In this document: piece by piece, positions 55,621 through 63,254 of the stretch
Layout of the letters: each line of letters starts with the position of its first letter
How positions within the stretch are numbered: position 1 is the first letter of the stretch
Assembly (NCBI GenBank): GCA_026713825.1
Contig: JAPONS010000033.1
Coordinates: 1-63,254 of the forward strand
Source of the DNA: Chloroflexota bacterium
GTDB taxonomy: Bacteria > Chloroflexota > Dehalococcoidia > Lucifugimonadales > UBA1127
DNA length: 63,254 bases
Direction of reading: 5' to 3'
The notes under the pieces: model-generated
Seen by the model: only the letters and a program-made list of their open reading frames with translations
What the model was told of the DNA's origin: nothing
Database searches by the model: none
Made by a program: the position numbers and the translations under genes

Positions 55621-56613
55621 TTAGACGAGTTCGCCCACCTTGGTGAATACCTTGAGCGGGTTGCTGTGGAAGATGGTCTTCTTGTCGTCGTCCGTCAGAA
55701 ACTCCAGCCCGTCGATGGTGCGCACCAGGTCGTCGCCGGGCCGCCCCGTCTCCGGTCGAACCGCGCGCCCCGAGCCGGGCACCTCGGTGCCGAAGCACAT
55801 CTGGCTCACCCCGCGCTGCTTGATGGCGGCCTCCAGGAACACCGGGTCCAGCGCGTTGCTGTCGTAGAAGAGGTTCTCGCTGAAGTCCTTGTCCGGCCCC
55901 GAGTGCTGGTAGTCCGTCGGGATGAACCGTTGCAGCGCGCCGCCGCAGTGGCAGATGCACACCTTCAGCTCCGGGTACCGGTCGAAGACGCCGCCGTACA
56001 TGTACAGCATGCTGGCGATGTACTCCTCCACCACGTTGTTGATCTGGTAGTTGGCGGGGACCACCTGCAGCCTGGGGTCCTCCGACGGGCACGGGTGTAC
56101 CAGGACCTGGACGCCCAGCTCCAGGCACTTCTCGTACAGGTCGAACCAGTATGGCTCGTGAACGCCGGGGGCCGTGCGCTTGCCGTCCGGGTCGGGGTTC
56201 AGGTAGCAGCCGACGAAACCCAGCTCGTTGACCGTGTACTCCAGCTCCTCGAGCGTGTGCTTGGTGTCCGGCGCGCTGGCGTCCTGCGGCAGGTGCGTCA
56301 TCCCCGCGAACCGGTCCGGGTGCAGCCGCACCGACTGCGCAATGTGGTCGTTCGTGGCCCGCGCCCACGATCGCTGCAGGAACATGGGCATCCACTGCCA
56401 CTGGTCGACGGGCCGCGGCCCGACGAGCTGGAAGTCGATCAGCCGGTCGTCCATGTCGGCGAGGTGGCGCTGGAAGGCGGGCTCCGCAACGTCGTCCGGA
56501 ATGTTCATCTTCGCCGGCGTCCGGTTGGACATGAGCCCGGCCGCGAACTGCCGCACCTGCGGCGGACGCGAGACATGCCCGTGAACGTCGACTACCTTCA
56601 TTCCGTTCCACAT
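55621..56613 (-). CDS. Amidohydrolase-2 family protein (ACMSD-like)
   Basis: A 330-residue metal-dependent TIM-barrel hydrolase or decarboxylase. Ligands are HxH in KVVDVHGHVSRP, His in VLVHPCPSED, His in CICHCGGALQRF and Asp in FYDSNAL. The pattern matches the amidohydrolase-2 branch that includes aminocarboxymuconate-semialdehyde decarboxylase and resorcylate decarboxylases. In this oxygenase-rich window a role in aromatic breakdown is plausible. AGGAG lies eight bases before the ATG at 56613; a GTG nine bases further up lacks one. The 63-residue gene upstream is on the same strand. Confidence 0.87.
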   Translation of the reverse strand: MWNGMKVVDVHGHVSRPPQVRQFAAGLMSNRTPAKMNIPDDVAEPAFQRHLADMDDRLIDFQLVGPRPVDQWQWMPMFLQRSWARATNDHIAQSVRLHPDRFAGMTHLPQDASAPDTKHTLEELEYTVNELGFVGCYLNPDPDGKRTAPGVHEPYWFDLYEKCLELGVQVLVHPCPSEDPRLQVVPANYQINNVVEEYIASMLYMYGGVFDRYPELKVCICHCGGALQRFIPTDYQHSGPDKDFSENLFYDSNALDPVFLEAAIKQRGVSQMCFGTEVPGSGRAVRPETGRPGDDLVRTIDGLEFLTDDDKKTIFHSNPLKVFTKVGELV

Positions 56614-56680
56614 AGGAAACACTCCTATGGGCGGCTGCCCGCCCTGTCAGTTACGGGTGATGATGAGGGATGGGCCTCGA

Positions 56681-56872
56681 CTAGGTCTTGGTGCCGACCA
56701 ACTCACCGGCGGTGATGTAGGCCTCGCCCATGGACTTGAACGTGTGCGTCTCGCCGCCGCAGACGACCTCGTAGGAGGGCTGCGGGCCGCCGTCGTTCGC
56801 CTCGAACAGCTCCGCCGTGCCCTTCGGGCCCTCGACGGTGGTAAGGAGCGTCCGGTTGGATCCGCTGGTCAT
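56681..56872 (-). CDS. Small protein of unknown function
   Basis: A 63-residue protein (MTSGSNRTLLTTVEGPKGTAELFEA...). It looks beta-rich with a hydrophobic end (EAYITAGELVG). AAGGAG lies six bases before the ATG, which supports it being real despite its size. It precedes the amidohydrolase gene and diverges from the tandem Rieske pair. Confidence 0.6.
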   Translation of the reverse strand: MTSGSNRTLLTTVEGPKGTAELFEANDGGPQPSYEVVCGGETHTFKSMGEAYITAGELVGTKT

Positions 56873-57031
56873 CTCTGTCTCCTTCCGCAATGTTTTCTCG
56901 GCTGCCTCCGGCATACGGGACACAGCAACCCCAAAGCCGGAGGGGGGCCTCGGCGCCGCATGATATTCGCGGCCCTTGCCCATGTCAAGGGAAACAGCCC
57001 GCTATCCCCGCATACGCGTGCGCCGCGCGTG

Positions 57032-57060
57032 TTGACATAGTCACCCCCAGTGCATACCAT
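57032..57060 (+). promoter_or_regulatory. Promoter of the tandem Rieske genes
   Basis: A perfect -35 TTGACA (57032-57037), 17-base spacer, and TACCAT (57055-57060; 4/6) as -10. The likely transcript start leaves a leader of about 45 bases before the ATG at 57113, with GAGG eight bases upstream of it. Confidence 0.75.
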
Positions 57061-57112
57061 CCCGAAAATCGCCGTATTTGTACCTTCTCAACAACAGAAA
57101 GAGGGAAGCACC

Positions 57113-58414
57113 ATGCTCAGTCAGCAGGAAAACGAGTACCTCACGCATACCAACCGGGGCACCCCCATGGGCGAGCTCTTCCGCCGCTACTGGCAGCCCT
57201 TCCTCCTCTCGGACGAGTTGCCGGACAACGACGGCGCTCCCGTCCGCGTCAGACTCCTCGGCGAGGACCTCATCGCCTTCCGCGACTCCGATGGCCGCGT
57301 CGGCCTGGTCGCCGAGTCTTGCCCGCACCGCGGCGCCTCGCTCTTCTTCGCCATCAACCAGGAACGCGGCCTGATGTGCATCTACCACGGCTGGAAGTAC
57401 GACGTCGACGGCAACTGCGTCGACATGCCGTCAGACATGCCAGGCAGCGCCTTCAAGGAGAAGGTGCACCTCACCTCCTACCCCACCATCGAGTCGGCCC
57501 GCGTCATCTGGACCTACATGGGGCCGCCGGACAAGCAGCCGCCGCCGCCCAACTACTACATGAACATGCTCCCGGAGGAGAACGTCATCGCGCAGCGGAC
57601 GCCCATCTACTGCAACTACCTCCAGAGCATGGAGGGCAACCTCGACTCCACCCACCTCGGCACGCTGCACATGTACTACGACAACCTCATCCCCGCCGAC
57701 CTCGAGTACGACAAGCCGGGCCACCCGACGCCGCGCTTCTCGCAGTACATCACCGGCACCGAGAAGTACGCCCGCATCGACGTGCAGGACACCGACTACG
57801 GCTACCGGCTCATCGCCGTCCGCAAGACGCCCAACGGCAACCAGCACGTCCGCATCAACTGCCTCGCGCTGCCCATCATGTCGTGGATCGCCGCGCCGCG
57901 CGGCCTCGGCAGCATCTTCACGCAGCTCCCCATCGACGACTACAACTGCATGCGCATCGGCTGGCGCTGCAGCCCGGACCGCCCCTTCTCCCAGCAGGAC
58001 CGCACCAGCGCCGCCTCCCAGAGCATGATGATGGACCCCAACAACCCCAAGCTCCGGCTCAAGCGGCTCGACAACGACTACCTGCAGGACCGCGCCGCCC
58101 AGAAGTCCAAGCACCCGCCGGGCATCTGGCCGGGCGCCGAGCAGGACTACTGCGTCACCGAGACCATGGGCCCCATCTACGACCGCACCAAGGAGCACCT
58201 CTACCACGGCGACGCCGCCATCGTCCGGCTGCGCCAGATGCTCGGCAAGGCCTCTCGCGACCTCCAGGAGGGCATCGAGCCCCCGGGCGTCAACGGCGAG
58301 ATCGCCTACCACAAGATCCGCTCCGAGGACATCGTCATCGGCCCGGACGACGACCCGTGGCTCGTCGCCGCCGACGCCGGTGAGTCCGCAACGCGCGGCC
58401 AGCGGCTGCGCTAG
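57113..58414 (+). CDS. Rieske (2Fe-2S) ring-hydroxylating oxygenase, alpha subunit, tandem copy 1
   Basis: A 433-residue oxygenase. Cluster ligands are C70, H72, C89, H92 and the iron site is D178-x2-H181-x4-H186 in EGNLDSTHLGTLH. It opens MLSQQENEYLTHTNRGTPMG and is highly similar along its whole length to the next gene, 30 bases downstream, including the C-terminal ADAGESATRGQRLR. It belongs to a different branch from the copies at 278 and 43622, which have NDPSH and IDSVH iron-site contexts. Driven by the promoter at 57032. Confidence 0.93.
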   Translation: MLSQQENEYLTHTNRGTPMGELFRRYWQPFLLSDELPDNDGAPVRVRLLGEDLIAFRDSDGRVGLVAESCPHRGASLFFAINQERGLMCIYHGWKYDVDGNCVDMPSDMPGSAFKEKVHLTSYPTIESARVIWTYMGPPDKQPPPPNYYMNMLPEENVIAQRTPIYCNYLQSMEGNLDSTHLGTLHMYYDNLIPADLEYDKPGHPTPRFSQYITGTEKYARIDVQDTDYGYRLIAVRKTPNGNQHVRINCLALPIMSWIAAPRGLGSIFTQLPIDDYNCMRIGWRCSPDRPFSQQDRTSAASQSMMMDPNNPKLRLKRLDNDYLQDRAAQKSKHPPGIWPGAEQDYCVTETMGPIYDRTKEHLYHGDAAIVRLRQMLGKASRDLQEGIEPPGVNGEIAYHKIRSEDIVIGPDDDPWLVAADAGESATRGQRLR

Positions 58415-58444
58415 CGCAAGAGGAAATCCAGTAGGAGGAAGCCA

Positions 58445-59749
58445 ATGCTCACTCAGCAGGAAAACGAGTTCCTGACGCAGACCGATCGCGGCACCCCGAT
58501 GGGGGAACTCTTCCGCCGCTACTGGCAGCCCTTCCTCCTCAAGGAAGAGTTGCCGGTGAACGACGGCGACCCCGTCCGCGTCCGCCTGCTCGGCGAGGAC
58601 CTGCTCGCGTTCCGCGACACTGAGGGCAAGGTCGGGCTAATCCAGGAGGCCTGCCCCCACAGGGGAGCCTCGCTCTACTACGGCCTCAACCAGGACTGCG
58701 GCATCATGTGCATCTACCACGGCTGGAAGTTCGATGTGGCGGGCGACTGCGTAGATATGCCCTCGGACATCCCCGGTAGCCGCTTCAAGGAGAAGGTGCA
58801 CATCACGTCCTACCCGACGCTGGAGTCGGCGGGCGCCATCTGGGCCTACCTTGGCCCGGCCGACAAGCAGCCCCCGCCCCCAAGCTACTGGATGAACCTG
58901 CTGCCGGAGGACGAGGTCGTCGCCAACCGCACGCCCATCTACTGCAACTACCTGCAGAGCATAGAGGGCAACCTCGACTCCACCCACCTCGGCACCCTGC
59001 ATCACTTCTACGACAATGAGATCCCGGAGGACCAGGAGTACGACAAGCCGGGCCACCCCAGCCGCCGGTTCTCCCAGTTCATCACGGGCACAGAGAAGTA
59101 CGCCCGCATCGACGTGCAGGACACCGACTACGGCTACCGGCTCATCGCCGTTCGCAAGACGCCCAAGGGCAACCAGCACGTGCGCATCAACTGCTTGGCG
59201 CTGCCGGTCATGTCGTGGATCGCCTCCCAGCGCGGCCTCGGCGGCATCCTCACGCAGCTCCCCATCGACGACCACAACTGCATGCGCATCGGCTTCCGTG
59301 TGCGTCCCGGCCAGCCCTTCACCGAGGAGGAGCGGCAAGCCATCCGGGAGGAGCGCAAGGCCCTCTTCGACCCCGTGGACCCGAAGCTGCGCCTCAAGCG
59401 CATGGACAACGAGTTCCTGCAGGATCGAGAGGCCCAGAGGGCGGTCCACCCGCCGGGCATCATGCCCATCGCGGAGCAGGACTACTGCGTTACGGAGACC
59501 ATGGGCCCCATCATGGACCGCACCAAGGAGCACCTCTACCACGGCGACGCCGCCATCGTCCGGCTGCGCCAGATGCTCGCCAAGGCCGCCCGCAACCTGC
59601 AGGAGGGCATCGAGCCCCCCGGCGTCCAGGGCGAGATTCCCTACCACAAGATCCGCTCCGAGGACATCGTCATCGGCCCCGACGACGACCCGTGGCTAGT
59701 CGCCGCCGACGCCGGCGAGACGGCAACCAGAGGCCAACGCCTGCGCTAG
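58445..59749 (+). CDS. Rieske (2Fe-2S) ring-hydroxylating oxygenase, alpha subunit, tandem copy 2
   Basis: A 434-residue oxygenase with all metal ligands at the same positions as its neighbour (C70, H72, C89, H92; D178, H181, H186). Differences cluster in residues about 295-320 (FTEEERQAIREERKALFDP versus FSQQDRTSAASQSMMMDP), a surface region that may set specificity. AGGAGG lies a few bases before the ATG. Being 30 bases behind the first copy, it is cotranscribed; together they may form a hetero- or homo-oligomer. Confidence 0.93.
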   Translation: MLTQQENEFLTQTDRGTPMGELFRRYWQPFLLKEELPVNDGDPVRVRLLGEDLLAFRDTEGKVGLIQEACPHRGASLYYGLNQDCGIMCIYHGWKFDVAGDCVDMPSDIPGSRFKEKVHITSYPTLESAGAIWAYLGPADKQPPPPSYWMNLLPEDEVVANRTPIYCNYLQSIEGNLDSTHLGTLHHFYDNEIPEDQEYDKPGHPSRRFSQFITGTEKYARIDVQDTDYGYRLIAVRKTPKGNQHVRINCLALPVMSWIASQRGLGGILTQLPIDDHNCMRIGFRVRPGQPFTEEERQAIREERKALFDPVDPKLRLKRMDNEFLQDREAQRAVHPPGIMPIAEQDYCVTETMGPIMDRTKEHLYHGDAAIVRLRQMLAKAARNLQEGIEPPGVQGEIPYHKIRSEDIVIGPDDDPWLVAADAGETATRGQRLR

Positions 59750-59771
59750 CCCGCACGTCATCCGCGCATTC

Positions 59772-59810
59772 GAAGGGGCCTCCGCCGCGGCGGAGGCCCC
59801 TTCCCTTTCA
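59772..59810 (+). terminator. Terminator of the tandem Rieske operon
   Basis: A 15-bp stem (59772-59786 with 59789-59803) with a 2-base centre, followed by CCTTTCACT. It lies 22 bases after the stop at 59749. Confidence 0.8.
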
Positions 59811-59918
59811 CTCACATTGCAAGCCGCCAACGGCCCAAATCCCCAACGCAAGGACCCTGGTGTACGAGAGAACCCTCTGAGCCTTCGCCGATATCTAGTT
59901 CTGGATTCTCATGCCCGA

Positions 59919-61994
59919 CTAGAGTACCCGGATCCGGGCATAACTAAGCAAGTCCAGGTTTTCCCCGATGGTTGGAGTTCGGTCAGGATCTTGGAATCCC
60001 CACACAGCGACGACGTAATCCGAAGGGAGGCCCTTCAGCCTGTGCGGGAATGGGAACTCGATGATGAATGACCTAGTAGCTGGGTTGATTAGATACTTGC
60101 CGGCGACCGTATCGCCGGGGTCATCAAGCGACCATTTCCCGCTTGTAAGACCGGGAAGTATGCTGCCGACCCATTCCCCGTCCGCCGTGTACAAACTAAA
60201 GTTTGCGTACCCTCCTTGCGTAGGAGCGTTGTTTACCAACACCGCATCGTCCAGCAATACCCCTTCGAAGCTGACTGAACGGCTCCCGTCGTACGTTGGT
60301 GGTTGGGTCCACTCAATCAGTGCGTGGTTTGTCCGATCGCGGCCCTCATCGAAGGGCCGGTTTTCCGGTGCGTTCATCTTTCCCGACCAGTGGCGGTCGA
60401 TAGTGGCGTCCTGTCCCGCGAACGCTTGGCGGACTTCCGCTATACCGGGGGTAGAGTTCGACTCCTGTGCTTCTAGCGATAGCCGATAGAATTCTTGGAG
60501 GCCCGCGGTAAATGCCTCGGCGTCCATGCTTGCGTTCAGGTCCTGAAAGAACAACTGGCCCAAGTAGTAGGCACAGTGATGGCCGTCCCGTTCTCTCGAA
60601 TCCGGGTCCCACACTGCGAGCATCTCGAGGTCATGGGCCTCGCATCCTTTGCGCATAGTTTGCAGCTGCCCGTGGCTCAGGCCCATCTGTAGACCAAACC
60701 GATACTCATAGAGATTGGCCAGGCCCTCGTCTATCCAGTTCTCATTGCCGCGCCAGAAATAGTGAGCGATTTCATGGACAAGGCCCAATCGAAGTTGCCG
60801 CCACTCGCGGGAACCATGCTGCGTCACCTCGTATTTGGGCAAGTAACTGACCGCGAAACCGTAATTTGTGCCAGCGTATTTGTCTGTGACTGCATTCTCG
60901 TCGAGCATGATGATGACGTGGTCCACCGGCAGCGCCAAGCCCGTAGTATTCTCCACAAACTGAATCGTGTCCCGCGTAGCCTCGACGGTTCCCGGCCGGG
61001 ATTGGCTGTCAGTACGGACGATGCTGATCTTGAGATGGGGCGTCAACTCCGTGCCGAGGGTGACCGTCTCAACGGCTGCGCCTCCAGGGGCTAGCACCTG
61101 CGGAATCTCGTCCGCGTCGCGAAGGGTGCCCACGGCGGCGATCAACGTGGTCTCGTCTTCAGTGACGCCGTCCTCGAAAACGGAGTGGTCTGTGAGAGCC
61201 GCAAGACGGCCTCGATCGGCCAAGTTCTCCATTCCCCGGATGGCTAGTGCATCGGTGGTGTCAGGGGAGAGCAAGAACGGCATGGAAAGGAGTTGGAAAA
61301 CCACATCTGTAGCGTCAAAGTCCAGTGCGCCAAGCGAATCTATGATGGCGTACTCGGTCTCGGTCATTTCATCTTGCACCCATGGCAAGTTGAGGGCCAA
61401 ATACAAATTTGCCGGATTCGGACTGTCCAGATAACCGAGCTTGTCCAATGCTTGGTACTCTGCCTCTTGAATGTCGTCTTGCACCCAAGACAGACGTAAG
61501 GCCGCTTCCACATTAGCGACATTTTCAACTGCGATGTAAATTAACTCGTCAACGGCTAAGCGTTCTAGGCCGGAAAGGCCGTCCTGCACCCAGGTGAGCG
61601 TCTGGATTTTCCGGGCCAAAGCTGGGTAGTTTCTAACTAGCCATCTCGTGTTGACTGTGTCATACATTGACTGCAACGTAGGAGGCGCCGGAGTTGGTGT
61701 GGGCGAAGGGGTTGGTGTTGGAGTGGCAGTAGGAACGGGGGAGGGCGTAGGCGTCGGTGGCGGGGATGGGTCCACTTCCGTAAGAGTGCTCACATTAGCC
61801 GTAGCGGTCGCCGTCGCCGGCGGGGCATAGGAAGGCTGCTGAGTCGGTGTTGCTGCTGGACTGGTTGTAGACGACGGAATCTGTGTGCCGACGTCGGTGG
61901 CTGTAGGCGCGGTCAACTCCCCGAGCATGGTATCGGATGCTTCGTTTGAGCAGGCTAAGAGAATTACGGCAAGAGCTATAGCGGTACACTTCAT
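59919..61994 (-). CDS. Lipoprotein metallopeptidase with 35-residue WVQD repeats
   Basis: A 691-residue predicted lipoprotein: signal with lipobox I-L-L-A-C15, then a Thr/Pro-rich linker (about 30-105). Five helical repeats follow with a 35-residue period; the first three start LTWVQD (133), LSWVQD (168) and LPWVQD (203), with two degenerate ones at about 238 and 270. A zinc peptidase site is HEIAH (407-411) with a downstream glutamate E423 in WIDEGLA, the gluzincin arrangement. A beta-rich C-terminal domain (about 555-690) ends the protein. Base composition is lower in GC than the neighbours. I cannot name the family. Confidence 0.8.
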   Translation of the reverse strand: MKCTAIALAVILLACSNEASDTMLGELTAPTATDVGTQIPSSTTSPAATPTQQPSYAPPATATATANVSTLTEVDPSPPPTPTPSPVPTATPTPTPSPTPTPAPPTLQSMYDTVNTRWLVRNYPALARKIQTLTWVQDGLSGLERLAVDELIYIAVENVANVEAALRLSWVQDDIQEAEYQALDKLGYLDSPNPANLYLALNLPWVQDEMTETEYAIIDSLGALDFDATDVVFQLLSMPFLLSPDTTDALAIRGMENLADRGRLAALTDHSVFEDGVTEDETTLIAAVGTLRDADEIPQVLAPGGAAVETVTLGTELTPHLKISIVRTDSQSRPGTVEATRDTIQFVENTTGLALPVDHVIIMLDENAVTDKYAGTNYGFAVSYLPKYEVTQHGSREWRQLRLGLVHEIAHYFWRGNENWIDEGLANLYEYRFGLQMGLSHGQLQTMRKGCEAHDLEMLAVWDPDSRERDGHHCAYYLGQLFFQDLNASMDAEAFTAGLQEFYRLSLEAQESNSTPGIAEVRQAFAGQDATIDRHWSGKMNAPENRPFDEGRDRTNHALIEWTQPPTYDGSRSVSFEGVLLDDAVLVNNAPTQGGYANFSLYTADGEWVGSILPGLTSGKWSLDDPGDTVAGKYLINPATRSFIIEFPFPHRLKGLPSDYVVAVWGFQDPDRTPTIGENLDLLSYARIRVL

Positions 61995-62384
61995 ACTGGC
62001 CGTTACCCCTGCCTAGTCAGCGGGCGTACCCGCCATGCCAAGCACCTTACGGTGCAATGATTGCTCTCGCCCTTGAATGCGCATCACGTTCCCAACTGTC
62101 TGGGGCTTTAAGTCCAGCCGAACGCTGCGCCTGGGAGGGTCGTTGGTTTCACTCTAACATACCAAACAAAGCGCCGTGTCGAAGCCGGCCGCTAGGCCTG
62201 AATGATGCGTCGTGACAGATCCAGGCTGGCGAGGCACGCTGAGTCCATTTCACTACGCTTGGCCCAACCTAGGTGCTATAGTGTCACAGCCCAAGAGTAT
62301 CTGAAGACGTTCAGCAAATTGCCTCGTCGGAACCGTCATTCCCGCGGAGGCGGGAACCAGAGGGGCGGGGCTATGAGGGGATAT
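61995..62384. other. Non-coding stretch with a dispersed hairpin repeat
   Basis: No gene is supported. The stretch is less GC-rich than average and contains, near 62336-62363, a hairpin of the form TTCCCGC-GGAG-GCGGGAA followed by CCAGAGG, related to the repeats at 6085 and 63117. Confidence 0.5.
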
Positions 62385-62417
62385 GCGTAGGGGCAACCCT
62401 CGTGGTTGCCCCTACGC
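62385..62417 (-). terminator. Hairpin at the end of hicB
   Basis: GCGTAGGGGCAACC (62385-62398) pairs perfectly with GGTTGCCCCTACGC (62404-62417), a 14-bp stem with a 5-base loop. The hicB stop codon lies inside the right arm. No U tract is seen, so it may be a mobile hairpin repeat rather than a pure terminator. Confidence 0.55.
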
Positions 62418-62840
62418 AGGCGGGTCGCCGGCGGCCGTGGCCGTCACGTGCAACCGCCGCCCGATGGCCCCCAGAGCCGCGTCCATGTGCTCCAGCCTTG
62501 ACCGGTGTTGAACGTCCAGCGCCCGGTCCACCTGCGGCATGTGCCACCCCAGACGACGGGCCAACTCCGCCTTGCCGATGCCCTGGTCCCGCATCCCCTG
62601 GTACAGCATCACCTTCACTGAGGTCAGCGTCGGCAGTATGGCGTAGGTTGCGCCCTCTGACGGCGTGGGGATGTCCTTCCGGTCGTGGATGCGGGCGGCA
62701 ATCGCCTCTTCCAGTGCGTCGACGGCCCGGGCGATGGCCTCCTCGCGGTCCTCCCCAAAGGTGGTCAACTCCGGGAAGTCGGGAGAGGTCACCAGCAGGG
62801 TACCGTCGTCATCCTGCAGCGTTATTGGATAGGCAAACAT
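62412..62840 (-). CDS. hicB: HicB-family antitoxin
   Basis: A 142-residue antitoxin (counted from the ATG at 62840). The N-terminal HicB fold reads FAYPITLQDDDGTLLVTSPDFPELTTFGEDREEAIARAVDALEEAI, followed by a C-terminal helix-turn-helix (GIGKAELARRLGWHMPQVDRALDVQHRSRLEHMDAALGAIG) that likely autoregulates the operon. The start overlaps the hicA stop by one base (TGATG); a GTG three bases earlier is also possible. Confidence 0.9.
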   Translation of the reverse strand: MFAYPITLQDDDGTLLVTSPDFPELTTFGEDREEAIARAVDALEEAIAARIHDRKDIPTPSEGATYAILPTLTSVKVMLYQGMRDQGIGKAELARRLGWHMPQVDRALDVQHRSRLEHMDAALGAIGRRLHVTATAAGDPPA

Positions 62841-63028
62841 CACTCCAACCCCAAATCCTTCTTGATCTTGGCTACCAGACCCCGACCGAGTTCTTTGCCC
62901 CCTCCGTGCATCGGAAGCTGGCTCGTGCGCTCTCCCAGCCGGACGGTGAGATGTCCGCTGCCGCCCTTATGGGTTTGAAAGGTGCAGCCCTGTCGCCTCA
63001 GCCAGCGTCGAAACTCCCGTGCGTTCAT
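62840..63028 (-). CDS. hicA: HicA-family mRNA interferase toxin
   Basis: A 62-residue toxin of the HicA double-stranded-RNA-binding-like fold: EFRRWLRRQGCTFQTHKGGSGHLTVR with the catalytic-type His, then LPMHGGGKELGRGLVAKIKKDLGL. Its stop overlaps the hicB start, so toxin and antitoxin are translationally coupled in the usual hicA-hicB order. Confidence 0.9.
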   Translation of the reverse strand: MNAREFRRWLRRQGCTFQTHKGGSGHLTVRLGERTSQLPMHGGGKELGRGLVAKIKKDLGLE

Positions 63029-63116
63029 CCGTACAGATTATACGCAACATCTGTGTTGCAGGCAACGTTTGTGTTGTCTTTGATGGAGGTTTTCGATGCC
63101 CACCCCCCTCGTCTCC

Positions 63117-63138
63117 CCGGCGCATGCCGGTATCCAGA
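63117..63138. repeat. Dispersed hairpin repeat, copy 2
   Basis: A 22-base core beginning CCGGCGCATGCCGG and ending TATCCAGA differs by one base from the copy at 6088-6109. Confidence 0.65.
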
Positions 63139-63159
63139 AACGCCGCATCCAGCGGTGCC

Positions 63160-63254
63160 CCCGCACCCCCCCCCCCCCCTCCCCCCCCCCCCCCCCCCCC
63201 CCCACCCCCCCCCCCCTCCTCCCCCACAAAACAGACCCCCCACAAAACGACCCC
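63160..63254. other. Poly-C low-complexity end, probable assembly artefact
   Basis: Almost pure C with isolated T, A and G. It is not protein-coding and most likely reflects poor sequence at the end of a contig. Confidence 0.8.

Noticed and set aside
63160-63254. C-rich tract as a replication or recombination element
   Set aside because: Its extreme homopolymer content at the very end of the sequence is best explained as a sequencing or assembly artefact.

Overview
The window is high-GC bacterial DNA, densely coding, with genes on both strands. The content best fits a Chloroflexota / Dehalococcoidia genome of the SAR202 type. It carries several near-identical Rieske oxygenases, peptide-type ABC transporter parts, coenzyme F420 synthesis (cofE), a fused shikimate kinase / dehydroquinate synthase, starts that look leaderless, and a tRNA without an encoded CCA. 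That placement is inferred from gene content only; there is no rRNA in the window. The right end runs into a C homopolymer that looks like a contig-end artefact.

Layout. 0-12 kb is a catabolic/transport block: a partial and a complete Rieske oxygenase, an MFS transporter, a run of six RidA-type domains in two genes plus a GlcG/HbpS-like gene, an SDR, two oligopeptide-type permeases, an esterase-like hydrolase and a lipoprotein binding protein. 12-14 kb holds prfB, which is in two frames joined by a +1 programmed frameshift site, then endonuclease V and tRNA-Phe. 14-19 kb is mixed: a CPBP protease, an NHL propeller, a PNPOx-like protein, an unknown gene and a phtD/NMT1-like protein. 18.6-33 kb is mainly housekeeping: DAHP synthase, ribF, tyrS, class-V aminotransferase, serA, radA, larE, a low-GC PIN cassette, aroKB, cofE, hyuA-like and mazG. 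33.8-43.4 kb holds a DUF1461 membrane protein, an FmdB zinc ribbon, an O-methyltransferase, a D-2-hydroxyacid dehydrogenase, a MoxR / DUF58 / transglutaminase-like operon and larC. 43.6-50.7 kb holds a third complete Rieske gene, an orphan binding protein, an aldo/keto reductase, a Cys-rich unknown, a HAD phosphatase and aroC. 50.8-56.9 kb holds small unknown genes, aroE, a canonical RidA, a TIM-barrel isomerase, an EamA transporter and an amidohydrolase. 57-59.7 kb is a tandem Rieske pair behind a clear promoter. The last 3.5 kb is less GC-rich: a lipoprotein metallopeptidase with a 35-residue repeat, dispersed hairpin repeats and a HicAB pair.

How the genes fit together. Four shikimate steps are present but scattered (DAHP synthase, aroKB, aroC, aroE). 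The class-V aminotransferase and serA are adjacent and could form the serine branch. larE and larC imply a nickel-pincer cofactor. The five oxygenase copies, with RidA, SDR, AKR, amidohydrolase and hydrolase genes, suggest breakdown of aromatic or other recalcitrant carbon; no ferredoxin or reductase partner for the oxygenases is encoded here.

The observations most worth following are: the four-domain RidA polypeptide, all of whose units lack the canonical arginine; the transglutaminase-like protein whose catalytic Cys is Ser; the WVQD-repeat lipoprotein peptidase; the PIN gene paired with an unrecognised 94-residue protein; and two probable leaderless promoters.
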